Positions 52,692-61,703 of a stretch of 64,000 nt of DNA are shown here, one piece after another. The stretch is from Prevotella sp. (GTDB lineage: Bacteria; Bacteroidota; Bacteroidia; Bacteroidales; Bacteroidaceae). Position 1 is the first letter of the stretch, and each line of letters opens with the position of its first letter. The DNA is taken from assembly GCA_016286575.1 (NCBI GenBank), contig JAEETB010000001.1, forward strand, positions 1 through 64,000. Direction: 5' to 3'. A model generated the notes under the pieces. It was not told the origin of the DNA. It worked only from the letters and a program-made list of their open reading frames with translations, and ran no database searches. A program made the translations under genes and the position numbers.

Positions 52692-53846
52692 CTATTTCTT
52701 GTTATCAACTATAATACCTAGAATTCTTGAGATGTCTTCATTTGATAGGGCATGATGCATCGGCAAACATAAAACCTCATCTGCCATCTTGTTAGCTAAA
52801 GGAAGATTATCCTTTTTTGATGACAGAAGTCCGCGATAAGTAGGGAAGTTACTTATCAAAGGATAAAAATATCTACGGCTTAGAATACCATGTTCTTTCA
52901 TCTTATAATAAAGTTCGTCACGGGTAATACCATATTTCTCGCTATCAACAAATACTGGGAAGTAAGAATAATTATGTCTTACGCCTGGCATATCTTCCCA
53001 AAAGGATATACCGGGGATTCCGCGTAACTCTGCACGATATTTCTTTGCCACTTCATTTCTAGCCTTTATTGCATTGTCAACCTGCTTAAGATTAAGTAAC
53101 CCATATGCAGAACGCATCTCGTCCATTTTACCATTAATTCCAGGAGCAACAACCGTTACTTCATCAGTGATTCCAAAGTTTTTTAAGTTGTCTATTCGAA
53201 CTTTCATTTTTTCGTCATGAACAACCAAAGCACCGCCCTCAATAGTATTATAAACTTTTGTCGCATGAAAACTAAGCGTACTCATATCACCTGCATTCAT
53301 TATGCCTGCAAGTCCTTTTTCATCATATGCAGACAATCCATATTGTTCAGATGGTATCTCCACACCAAATGCATGGGCTGCATCATATATAACCCTAAGC
53401 CCATATTTGTCTGCAATTTCCTGTATACGTTTAGTATCGCACGGTTTCCCGTAACAATGCACAGGCATTATACAAGTTGTTGCAGGTGTTATAGCTGCCT
53501 CAATTTTATCAGGATCCATATTGCCCGTCTTTGGATCAATATCTACAAAAACAGGCTTACACCCATTCCACCAAATACTATGTGTTGTAGCAACAAAACT
53601 ATATGGAGTTGTTATCACTTCTCCTGTTACTCTCAATGCTTGAAGAGCCGTCATTAATGGTAATGTTCCATTTGTAAACAAACAAACGTATGGAACATGA
53701 AGATATTCAGCAAGTGCTTTTTCCAATTGTTGGTGGAATTGTCCCATATTTGTAATCCATTTACTTTCCCAAATCTCTTTTAATAGTTTGGAAAATTCAT
53801 CCAATCGTGGGAGTAGAGGCGATGTAACAGTAATAACCTTATTCAT
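52692..53846 (-). CDS. DegT/DnrJ/EryC1-family sugar aminotransferase
   Basis: A PLP enzyme of 384 residues with the lysine in TLSFHATKVYNTIEGGALV, FTNGTLPLMTALQAL for phosphate binding, and YDAAHAFGV. The family makes 4- or 3-amino-dideoxy sugar nucleotides. With the adjacent WecF-like enzyme it suggests an amino-dideoxy sugar in the repeat unit. No dedicated 4,6-dehydratase is visible, so the keto-sugar may come from elsewhere. Confidence 0.82.
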   Translation of the reverse strand: MNKVITVTSPLLPRLDEFSKLLKEIWESKWITNMGQFHQQLEKALAEYLHVPYVCLFTNGTLPLMTALQALRVTGEVITTPYSFVATTHSIWWNGCKPVFVDIDPKTGNMDPDKIEAAITPATTCIMPVHCYGKPCDTKRIQEIADKYGLRVIYDAAHAFGVEIPSEQYGLSAYDEKGLAGIMNAGDMSTLSFHATKVYNTIEGGALVVHDEKMKVRIDNLKNFGITDEVTVVAPGINGKMDEMRSAYGLLNLKQVDNAIKARNEVAKKYRAELRGIPGISFWEDMPGVRHNYSYFPVFVDSEKYGITRDELYYKMKEHGILSRRYFYPLISNFPTYRGLLSSKKDNLPLANKMADEVLCLPMHHALSNEDISRILGIIVDNKK

Positions 53847-53948
53847 AATTCGAATTCCAAAATTATAATACTAATTTAATCTTTTTTATCTCATTTACAA
53901 TAATACTATTATTTTTTTTGTTTCCTCTCAATATTGAAAGAAGACATA

Positions 53949-54932
53949 TCATAACTTTATTGTAACCATGTATATATTAGAAACATTGATATCACCTTTA
54001 TGATAACTTATAAACAATTTCCTATTTTTATACACAATTCCAGGATAAGAGCAATCCTTATCACCAGAAATTCTTTCAATCGGAACTAATTCTTGTTTAT
54101 TCTTATTAAGTCTATATAGGGTGGTCTGGAGCCCGTACTTATAGCTTCTACCAGCCACCAAAAGATTCCTTTTCGCCTTAATAATTTTAGGACAAGCAAT
54201 TATTTCATCACAATCTTTCCACTGCCATTGTTTATTCGTTAGATTATAGATTCCCAAAGCCGCAAAAATATCCTTACGCACAATAGCCAACAAATGATTA
54301 TTATCTAACTTTGCCACAGAAGCCTCACTGGGATTTCCATCCAAATTGATCTTCTCTACCAGCTTGTAATTAATGCCATCTGAAGTAGTAACCATTCCAA
54401 AATAGGGTGCATAACAGAATCCATATGCTGTCCCATCAATCCATTCTATATTCCATATCCAATTCCAATTCTGACAAACATCAAAATTAACATTTTGCAA
54501 AGGAGTGAACTCTCCGTTGCTTTTTATGAATGAAACACATGAATTTCTTGTTACTGCTTTTCCGTTCTCGTACTTCACCTTTTCTGTTAACAGCATCATT
54601 TTACCAGTAGGAGTTACAGACAGCTGAGGATCTCGCAAATCATAGCCGTCTTCCTTGAAAGATAAAAAAACCTCCCATTTTTCTCCATTTGAAGACTTAA
54701 TGATCTTTATTACGCCACAATCCTTTCCACTGATATCAGCATGCATGTTTGCATTTCTAAATGCGCAGTACAGATTGTCTTGGTATTGTACTAATGCAGT
54801 AAAGGCTGCATGTGAGTCACCTTTCCATATAAGTTTGTCAGAAGATTGTTTTGATAAAATAGTAAAAGATGGAAACAGCAATAGCAGCAGAACACAAGAT
54901 AGAAAATAAATTTTGTGTTTAGTAGATATCAT
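53949..54932 (-). CDS. Exported sialidase-fold (BNR-like) protein
   Basis: The N-terminus (IYFLSCVLLLLLFPSFTILS) is a signal peptide or anchor. The body has five-bladed-propeller features such as FRNANMHADISGKDCG, LRDPQLSVTPTGKMM and CSYPGIVYKNRKLFISYHKG, with Asp-box-like turns. The catalytic residues of true sialidases (Arg triad, Tyr, Asp) cannot be confirmed by eye. Being inside a nonulosonic-acid operon it may trim or bind the glycan. Confidence 0.6.
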   Translation of the reverse strand: MISTKHKIYFLSCVLLLLLFPSFTILSKQSSDKLIWKGDSHAAFTALVQYQDNLYCAFRNANMHADISGKDCGVIKIIKSSNGEKWEVFLSFKEDGYDLRDPQLSVTPTGKMMLLTEKVKYENGKAVTRNSCVSFIKSNGEFTPLQNVNFDVCQNWNWIWNIEWIDGTAYGFCYAPYFGMVTTSDGINYKLVEKINLDGNPSEASVAKLDNNHLLAIVRKDIFAALGIYNLTNKQWQWKDCDEIIACPKIIKAKRNLLVAGRSYKYGLQTTLYRLNKNKQELVPIERISGDKDCSYPGIVYKNRKLFISYHKGDINVSNIYMVTIKL

Positions 54933-54933
54933 A

Positions 54934-56334
54934 TTACCTGCTTAATGCTTTATAATTAATTTTACCCGATTCAAATCTCGGTATTGATTCTATCACTCTC
55001 ACATCAAAGAACTTAGCCATCAAGGCGGTCTTTTCAGAAATAAGTTTCTTAACCTCTTCCTTCAAGTCCTCCTGCGTGATATAAATCAGCATCTGATTGT
55101 CATCACCCGTGCAGGCGCACTCAATACCATTAAAGTTCTCAGAGATAATCTTCTCGCTTTGATCCAGACTAACTCTAAGTCCAAAGAGCTTCAAGAAACG
55201 TTTCTTACGACCTACGATATAGAAGAAACAATCAGCGTCCTTCTTGGCCAAGTCACCAGTCTCATATACCCCGCAGAACTCATCACCTTTAGCTAGGTCC
55301 TCCACGCAGGTACCATAACCCATCGTTACGTTAGGCCCCTCATAGCGCAATTCACCTTCTACATCAGCCTCAGTTATCTCATTGCCGTTCTCATCAACTA
55401 GAATGAGCTTGCCTTCAGGAATGGCATGGCCAATGCTGCCAATATGAGTTGCAGCCTGCTCGGGTGGCAGGAATGCCAAACGGGCTGAAGTCTCAGTGGT
55501 ACCAAAGGTGGCAAAGAAACGCTTACCCTTCTCTACAGCATAATCCACAAATGTCTTGAACAGCATGTCAGACAGTTTGCCGCCTCCCTCTGCCATTGTG
55601 GTCAGGTAGGGCAAATCCATCTTCCAGAAACGCAGGCGGTTCAGAATCTCATAGCTGAACGGTACACCTGTAAAGTTGGTGCCTTTCTGTTCCTTGATAA
55701 ATGCCCAATATTTGGGACTCATCAGGTTCACTTCAATCAGCAGTACCGTTGCACCAGCATAGATGTGGCTGTTGATGACATTGAGTCCCATGGTGTATTG
55801 CATGGGCAGGTCAATGATACCACGTTCTTCGGGAGTCCAGCCAAATACCTTTGCAACATTCTTGGCGTTGCTCTCTATGTTGCCATACTTGTGACGTACC
55901 AGTTTAGGGCTACCCGTAGTGCCGGATGTGGTCATCAGCATGGAAAGGTCTGGATGCAGTGCAGGCGCTTTCTTGCCAGTCTTGCAAAGCACAAACCCCT
56001 TGTAGTCATACACCTTTTCATAACCACTCTCCTCAACCATTGCCTCCGGCATCCAGTAATAGGAAGGACCGTAGGTTTCATCCAACACTTTGAGCAATGC
56101 CTTGTCAATATGTGCACTCAATAATAAGCACACATCCTTGCAGTCATACAACGACAAGAAACCAGCCAGTGCTCCTACCCGGTTCTCACACAGGCAGAAT
56201 ACCAACTCACGCTCTGGTAGAACGGCAGACAGTTCACCACGCAGGTCAACCAGTTCGCCGTATGTTAATTGTCCACCCGCATCATCAATGGCAGCCATTG
56301 CTGATGCAGGCTTCTTATCAATATCAAACAGCAT
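54934..56334 (-). CDS. ANL-superfamily acyl ligase
   Basis: LMTTSGTTGSPKLVRH is the AMP-binding motif, ATFGTTETSARLA the second core, YETGDLAKKD the third, and GRKKRFLKLFGLRVS the hinge, with the C-terminal lysine in SGKINYKAL. The length of 466 is slightly short for a CoA ligase. It overlaps the ACP gene by one base. It most likely loads an acyl group onto that ACP. Confidence 0.85.
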   Translation of the reverse strand: MLFDIDKKPASAMAAIDDAGGQLTYGELVDLRGELSAVLPERELVFCLCENRVGALAGFLSLYDCKDVCLLLSAHIDKALLKVLDETYGPSYYWMPEAMVEESGYEKVYDYKGFVLCKTGKKAPALHPDLSMLMTTSGTTGSPKLVRHKYGNIESNAKNVAKVFGWTPEERGIIDLPMQYTMGLNVINSHIYAGATVLLIEVNLMSPKYWAFIKEQKGTNFTGVPFSYEILNRLRFWKMDLPYLTTMAEGGGKLSDMLFKTFVDYAVEKGKRFFATFGTTETSARLAFLPPEQAATHIGSIGHAIPEGKLILVDENGNEITEADVEGELRYEGPNVTMGYGTCVEDLAKGDEFCGVYETGDLAKKDADCFFYIVGRKKRFLKLFGLRVSLDQSEKIISENFNGIECACTGDDNQMLIYITQEDLKEEVKKLISEKTALMAKFFDVRVIESIPRFESGKINYKALSR

Positions 56335-56582
56335 TAAAATTCTATGTTGTGATTCTTCAAGATTTCTTTACCAGCCTCAAATGAAGTGAACTGCATCACC
56401 TCGTCGGGCTCAAACTCAATACCGAAAGCATCCTCAATGATGGCCACAAGGCTCATCTGACCAATGCTATCCCACTTATCTACACTTTCCATGGTAGCAG
56501 CTTCAACTTCTTCCATGGGGATTTCAAGACCTTCTACAAATGCTTCTTTTAATTTCTCAATGTTGCTCATTTTCTTATTCAT
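56334..56582 (-). CDS. Acyl carrier protein
   Basis: 82 residues, acidic and helical. WDSIGQMSLVAIIED contains the DSxxxM phosphopantetheine serine. The ATG at 56570 (MSNIEKLK) is an equally good start. It sits between the transketolase C-half and the acyl ligase, so it is specific to this operon and not the housekeeping ACP. Confidence 0.85.
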   Translation of the reverse strand: MNKKMSNIEKLKEAFVEGLEIPMEEVEAATMESVDKWDSIGQMSLVAIIEDAFGIEFEPDEVMQFTSFEAGKEILKNHNIEF

Positions 56583-57557
56583 TTATTTGTTTAACTCTTT
56601 TTCTATTCTCTCTGCAATCTGCGGTGCTGTGAGTCCATGCTGTTCCCAACAATAACGCAAATCGCCTAATTTTCCATAAAAATCCCCGATACCGATGCGT
56701 ACCAGCCTTGGAGTATTCTCCCTTTCTGAAAGATACTCTGCAATAGCACCACCCAAACCACCAATAATACTATGTTCCTCTACTGAAACGATCAGATTGG
56801 AGTCAGTCATAGCCTTGTCAATACATGCGGTATCAAGTGGCTTGATGGTGTGCATATCCACCACGCGAGCGTTGATACCCATGGTGGCAAGCAACTCTGC
56901 AGCATCAAGGGATTCTCGTACCATCATGCCGGTAGCAATAATGGTTACACCTTCACCTTCTCTCAATTCGTTGGCTTTACCCACCACATAGTCAAAGTCG
57001 TTGGCATATACAATGGGACAATTCAGCAAGCCAGAAAGACGCACATACACAGGGCCTTTCACATCGTGAGCCGCCTTCACTATCTTTATAGCCTCTAAGC
57101 AGTCTGCGGCTGAAAGGATGGTCATATTGGGCAGTGCTCTGGCCATCGCAATATCTTCTGTTGCCCAATGGGATATGGAGAGGGTTTCCATTGCAAAGCC
57201 TGCGGAATTACCCACTATCTTCACATTGAACTGATGATATGCCAGATTGTGTCGTACGAACTCTATGGCCTTTACCAATACAAAGGCCGCATAGGTGCAG
57301 GCATACACCGCACGGCCGTCCTCAGAAGAGAGACCGGCTGCTATGCCAATCATGCTCTGCTCGGAGATACCGGCATTGATCACACGGTCTGGATAGTTGG
57401 TATAAAAACGGTCAAGACTGGCAATAGCCACACTGTCTGCCACAACCACCCGCATATCAGGGTCGGTCTTGGCCAGTTCCATCATGCCAATGCCGGCGGC
57501 TGCTCCTTTTTGCCCTAAACGGGCGTAGGCTTTTATTAATGCTGGACTGTATGACAT
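56583..57557 (-). CDS. Transketolase-like protein, C-terminal half
   Basis: It contains pyrimidine-binding and C-terminal domains: DPDMRVVVADSVA, INAGISEQSMIGIAAGLSSE (the catalytic Glu) and VSVEEHSIIGGLGGAIAEYL. It pairs with the N-half encoded upstream. Split transketolase pairs occur in secondary and glycan metabolism, where they transfer two-carbon units. Confidence 0.85.
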   Translation of the reverse strand: MSYSPALIKAYARLGQKGAAAGIGMMELAKTDPDMRVVVADSVAIASLDRFYTNYPDRVINAGISEQSMIGIAAGLSSEDGRAVYACTYAAFVLVKAIEFVRHNLAYHQFNVKIVGNSAGFAMETLSISHWATEDIAMARALPNMTILSAADCLEAIKIVKAAHDVKGPVYVRLSGLLNCPIVYANDFDYVVGKANELREGEGVTIIATGMMVRESLDAAELLATMGINARVVDMHTIKPLDTACIDKAMTDSNLIVSVEEHSIIGGLGGAIAEYLSERENTPRLVRIGIGDFYGKLGDLRYCWEQHGLTAPQIAERIEKELNK

Positions 57558-57568
57558 TTACAATTTTA

Positions 57569-58396
57569 CTATTTACTATTTATTTCCTCTACAGCTTGTT
57601 GGTACTGCTTTTCGTTCAGCACCGCCTGATGCCAGGACTTATTATTCTCAATAAACGACACACCTTTACCCTTGGTGGTCTCTGCTATCACTACGTAGGG
57701 TTTACCTTCGGGTTTGTATTTCAGGGCTTCCAAAAGCTGGTGGATGTCATGGCCATTCACAGTGATGGACTCAAAGCCAAAGGCTTCCATCTTCTTCTGC
57801 ATATCGCGTTGCGCCATCAACTCCTCAGTGTTGCCGTCCACTGACATACGGTTACGGTCAATGATTACCGTCAGATTATCCAGTTTGTAATGAGCTGCTG
57901 CAATGAAAGCTTCCCACACAGGGCCTTCCTCACATTCAGCATCACCCAACAGGCAGTAGATTTGATATTTCTGTTCAGTTTGTTTGGCAATAATGGCTTT
58001 GCCCACGGCAAACGATATCTCCATACCCAAACTCATGGAACCATACTCCACGCCCAGTTCTTTCTTTAACTGGTGACCAACCAAAAGACCGTCATTCTGC
58101 TCGTAAGTATTCAGCACGTCCACGGGATAGAAGCCCGTCTCTGCACGGGCAGGATATTCTGCCAAACGGGCGTGTTCTTTCCCGGCAATAAAACGGTCAC
58201 GGTCGTTCCACAACGGGTTGTCAATATCATAGTTCAAGATGGCACCATACAACACAGCATAGATTTCCATGCAAGACAGACTGCCGCTCACATGAGCGCC
58301 ACGGTTGCCAGCAGCCAAAGCCATGTCCATCGCATGAAGTCTCATGCGCTTGCACATCGCTTTAATTTCTTCTTCATTTAAAACTTTTCTGTTCAT
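57569..58396 (-). CDS. Transketolase-like protein, N-terminal half (TPP-binding)
   Basis: The start at 58396 (MNRKVLNEEE) follows GGAGGAAGG and clears the SDR stop. The longer ORF-track start overlaps it. Motifs are GAHVSGSLSCMEIY, KEHARLAEYP and LLGDAECEEGPVWEAF with VIIDRNRM, the thiamine diphosphate site. It forms the active enzyme with the C-half, which begins 11 bases later. Confidence 0.85.
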   Translation of the reverse strand: MNRKVLNEEEIKAMCKRMRLHAMDMALAAGNRGAHVSGSLSCMEIYAVLYGAILNYDIDNPLWNDRDRFIAGKEHARLAEYPARAETGFYPVDVLNTYEQNDGLLVGHQLKKELGVEYGSMSLGMEISFAVGKAIIAKQTEQKYQIYCLLGDAECEEGPVWEAFIAAAHYKLDNLTVIIDRNRMSVDGNTEELMAQRDMQKKMEAFGFESITVNGHDIHQLLEALKYKPEGKPYVVIAETTKGKGVSFIENNKSWHQAVLNEKQYQQAVEEINSK

Positions 58397-58397
58397 T

Positions 58398-59123
58398 CTA
58401 CCTTCCTCCATCCACTTTGATGATTTCGCCATTGATATAGGATGCCTGATCTGATGCCAAGAATACAGCTACTTGAGCAATCTCTTCCTTCTTTCCTAAA
58501 CGCCTCAATGCAGATTCCGCAGCCAATTTGGTAAGCATCTCGTCGTTATACTGGTGGATCATTTCCGTCTCAATGGGGCCTGGTGCAATGGCATTCACAC
58601 GGATTCCCATTGGTCCAAGTTCCTTGGCCAAGCATTGTGTCATCATCATCACAGCGGCCTTACTGCTACCGTAAGCTATCTTTCCTGCCTGCGGTTCAAT
58701 ACCGGCTATGGAGCCCATATTAATGATAACGCCTTTCTTCTGTCGTGCCATCCGTTTAGATACCTTCTGGATGATACGGAGCATAGCAAAGTAGTTTATG
58801 GCAAAGAGGTTTTCAATATCTTCTACCTTGCTCATACTCAGCAAACCCACGGTGGAAAAACCGGCATTGTTCACCAGTACGTCAATAGACTGGCCGTCAT
58901 CAATAATAGACTGGATGCCAGCATTGATGGCATCATTATCAGTCAATTCAAAATAGACGGGCTTAATCCAAACGCCAGCTTTTTCTGCCGTTTCTTTCAG
59001 CCAATTTTCGTGCTCAGGTGTTGACTTACGGGCGCAAGCCCAGATGTTGGTTCCTGATGCGGCAAAGGCCTCCACCATGGCTTTGCCTATGCCTCGGTTG
59101 CTGCCTGTGATGATTACGTTCAT
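58398..59123 (-). CDS. Short-chain dehydrogenase/reductase (FabG-like)
   Basis: TGSNRGIGKAMVEAF binds NAD(P), DVLVNNAGFS follows, and MGSIAG with AYGSSKAAV provides Ser, Tyr and Lys. 241 residues, classical SDR. Next to an ACP and split transketolase it probably reduces a beta-keto or alpha-keto acyl intermediate. Confidence 0.82.
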   Translation of the reverse strand: MNVIITGSNRGIGKAMVEAFAASGTNIWACARKSTPEHENWLKETAEKAGVWIKPVYFELTDNDAINAGIQSIIDDGQSIDVLVNNAGFSTVGLLSMSKVEDIENLFAINYFAMLRIIQKVSKRMARQKKGVIINMGSIAGIEPQAGKIAYGSSKAAVMMMTQCLAKELGPMGIRVNAIAPGPIETEMIHQYNDEMLTKLAAESALRRLGKKEEIAQVAVFLASDQASYINGEIIKVDGGR

Positions 59124-59132
59124 AAGCTATAA

Positions 59133-60140
59133 TTACAAATCTGTTTCTTGTAATGGGTCACCCCTTTTAATAAATCTCTTAGCAGCTTTCCCCAACAATT
59201 CTTCATAATACTTTGGTGATAAGCCTGCACTTGGTCTAAATGAGCGAATGTTGTCCTTTGAAAACAACTCTCCTTCTGCAATATCCTTTGTCGCATACAA
59301 AGCTCTTCGTTTTCCTTTTTTTACCTCATCAAGTTCGTAAGTCACTTCGCCAAGTGCTTTCTCTACAATACGAATCTCATCAACCATTGTCTTAAACTCT
59401 GCAGGTTCCATTGAGAAACTGGAATCAGGCCCACCTTGTGAACGGGAAAGGATGAAATGCTTCTCTACTACCGTCGCACCAAGTGCTACTGCTGCTACAG
59501 GAACAACAGAACCCATAGTATGATCTGACAGTCCCACTTTCACTCCGAAACGTTTTTTCATGTCGGGAATGGTCATCAGATTTACATGCTCGTATGGTGC
59601 TGGATATTCAGATGTACATTTCAGCAATGTGATATCAAACACTCCTTCTTTTCTGCATGTATTGATAGCCAGTTCTATATCTTCAAGTCCTGCAACACCT
59701 GTAGACATAATCACAGGCTTATGCTGTTGAGCTATCTTTTTGATAAGCGGAATATCATTAATCTCAAAGGACGCTAACTTGAAAATAGAAATGCTCATAC
59801 TTTCCAAGAAATCCACTCCTTCCAAATCAAAGGGCGTAGAGAAGAATATGAGGCCTAAACTCTCTGCATATTCCTTCAGTAAAGGTTGCCACTCATATGG
59901 CATTGCTCCTTCCTTGTACAAATCATAACGTTTAATACCTTTCCAAAGCCCTGATGGTATTGGGCCAAAATACTTGTTGTCGCAATCCATCACCAAAGAA
60001 TCAGGCGTATAGGTCTGGACTTTCACGGCATCCGCACCACTTTCAGCCATTGCCTTGATGGTCCTTTTTGCCAAATCAAAGTCATGTTTGTGGTTCGCAG
60101 ACAACTCAGCAATGATAAACACCTTATTTTTATTTTCCAT
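59133..60140 (-). CDS. Nonulosonic-acid synthase (NeuB/PseI/SpsE-like)
   Basis: IIAELSANHKHDFDLAKRTI starts the TIM-barrel domain, with DAVKVQTYTPDSL and KCTSEYPAPYEHVN. The C-terminal SAF domain has AEGELFSKDNIRSFRPSAGLSP. It condenses a HexNAc-type sugar with phosphoenolpyruvate to give a nine-carbon sialic-like acid. With the PseG and GNAT neighbours pseudaminic or legionaminic acid is more likely than Neu5Ac. Confidence 0.87.
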   Translation of the reverse strand: MENKNKVFIIAELSANHKHDFDLAKRTIKAMAESGADAVKVQTYTPDSLVMDCDNKYFGPIPSGLWKGIKRYDLYKEGAMPYEWQPLLKEYAESLGLIFFSTPFDLEGVDFLESMSISIFKLASFEINDIPLIKKIAQQHKPVIMSTGVAGLEDIELAINTCRKEGVFDITLLKCTSEYPAPYEHVNLMTIPDMKKRFGVKVGLSDHTMGSVVPVAAVALGATVVEKHFILSRSQGGPDSSFSMEPAEFKTMVDEIRIVEKALGEVTYELDEVKKGKRRALYATKDIAEGELFSKDNIRSFRPSAGLSPKYYEELLGKAAKRFIKRGDPLQETDL

Positions 60141-60744
60141 ATTCGCTTAATGCTTTATCCATATTCCATTCACGGTAGAATCTGGCATACTTTGCAGTTA
60201 ATCGTTCTGTTCCTATACCATTGACCAGAGATTCTTTTTTCAACAGAGACTGAACACTAATTCGTCCATTCTTATGTTCCACTCCTGTTATCACAGCACC
60301 AAAAAACATGGTAAAAACCAGAGCTGGTTTATTATCAGCATAATTATGCCCAACTAATGCATTGAATCCAAGTACGTTCAGCAAAAAATCCTTGTAGTTG
60401 CTGAGAACGAAAATGCTCTCTCCTCGTCCCATCACTTCTGGCGCCAAATAAAAGCCTGGTTCACATATTCCTTTTTCGTAATCAATATCTATAATATTCA
60501 ATACTCCCACAGGTTTATCCGCTTTCAGAATCAGCCAATATATTACATCATCATGGTTTTTGAGATTATGACAATAGCTTAAGTGAGATTCTTCAGTTAT
60601 AGGTTCGGTATTGTTCATACACTTCCTAATGTCAGGATGATTTCTCCATTGTAAAATTAATAGAAGTTCCTCGTCCGTAAGATTGACAAAGTTCTTGTAA
60701 GAATACTTGTCGTATGTATATATTTTGTTCTTATCTATTTGCAT
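60130..60744 (-). CDS. GNAT acetyltransferase (PseH-like)
   Basis: 204 residues of GNAT fold. LKADKPVGVLNIIDID and EVMGRGESIFVLSNYKDFLL with the acetyl-CoA Q/RxxGxG/A-like turn (MGRGES) fit PseH-type N-acetyltransferases of nonulosonic-acid pathways. It overlaps neuB by 11 bases and pseG by 10. It may use acetyl-CoA or the acyl-ACP of this operon. Confidence 0.75.
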   Translation of the reverse strand: MQIDKNKIYTYDKYSYKNFVNLTDEELLLILQWRNHPDIRKCMNNTEPITEESHLSYCHNLKNHDDVIYWLILKADKPVGVLNIIDIDYEKGICEPGFYLAPEVMGRGESIFVLSNYKDFLLNVLGFNALVGHNYADNKPALVFTMFFGAVITGVEHKNGRISVQSLLKKESLVNGIGTERLTAKYARFYREWNMDKALSEYGK

Positions 60745-61697
60745 AAACTACTAAATAAGCCCTTATATTTTTTTATTGTATTTTGAGCAGTGAATCCTTT
60801 CTTGTGACCACCTTTTTCTATTGAATCAATACTAGCAAACAACCTTTCATTAATATCTAGGTCATTAAAACATCCTATGCCCCAGATGTATCCATCTTCG
60901 TTAAGCGCTTGGTAGATATTAATCTGATTATCCACATAGGTTCCAGCAATCACTTCTGTTCCCTGAGAAAGAGCTTCAAGTGCCACCCCACTGGCAGATA
61001 CTACAGCAATTGCTGTCTTAGAAAAAAGGTTAGCCATTTGCTCCGCTGTCTGATTCAAGAATAAATCTACTCCTTTTTGCCTAAAACCCTCAATTCTTTG
61101 TACTCCTATTCTATCAGTAGCGATAACCTTGACTAAATAATGCGGATACTCTCTCTTTATACTATCATAGAATTGCTCTGAATATGAGTATTGGTCTGTT
61201 CCGCCTATACAAATGATTATACCCTCTTTTTTTTCTTGGCGTTCTATGTAGAATGGCTTTCGGAGAATTGTCCAATCAAGTCCTATACAAAATTGAGTAT
61301 ATGATTCTGCGGAGAAATCAGCGGAACGTAGTTTGGTATAGTTTATTATCGCATCTGCGAAATAATGCCTGTCATTTGTACCTATACTTATCAGCTTACA
61401 GCCTTTGTCTTTGATAGACTTCTCGTAATCTGATGTATAGAAATAATTGTCCAAGAATACTATTTCATCTCCCGTCAGATAATCCAGGAACACTTTAAAT
61501 TTTGAGTCATCCGCAGGGAGTTCCACAAGCTTACATACTTTACGCACTTCCTCCTTCTGAAAGTCATTTAGAGACTGAGTAAAGAAAGTACAGTCAAAAT
61601 CATCCTTTAGCATATCTGCAAGTGCTAATGTACGGATAAAATGACCATATCCTATCTGTACACTAGCATCTGCACGTAAAAGCACCTTTTTTTTCAA
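60735..61697 (-). CDS. PseG/SpsG-like UDP-sugar hydrolase, TTG start
   Basis: LLRADASVQIGYGHFIRTLA and IICIGGTDQYSYSEQF are typical of PseG, which removes UDP from 2,4-diacetamido-trideoxy hexose before condensation with PEP. The only start that gives the family N-terminus is a TTG at 61695-61697. No ATG lies between the upstream stop and that point. Weak initiation may limit the enzyme. Confidence 0.82.
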   Translation of the reverse strand: MKKKVLLRADASVQIGYGHFIRTLALADMLKDDFDCTFFTQSLNDFQKEEVRKVCKLVELPADDSKFKVFLDYLTGDEIVFLDNYFYTSDYEKSIKDKGCKLISIGTNDRHYFADAIINYTKLRSADFSAESYTQFCIGLDWTILRKPFYIERQEKKEGIIICIGGTDQYSYSEQFYDSIKREYPHYLVKVIATDRIGVQRIEGFRQKGVDLFLNQTAEQMANLFSKTAIAVVSASGVALEALSQGTEVIAGTYVDNQINIYQALNEDGYIWGIGCFNDLDINERLFASIDSIEKGGHKKGFTAQNTIKKYKGLFSSLCK

Positions 61698-61703
61698 AAC
61701 AGA

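Noticed and set aside
53900-53920. Hairpin AATAAT/ATTATT followed by eight T as a terminator
   Set aside because: The T-run is on the plus strand while all genes here are on the minus strand. The stem contains only A and T.
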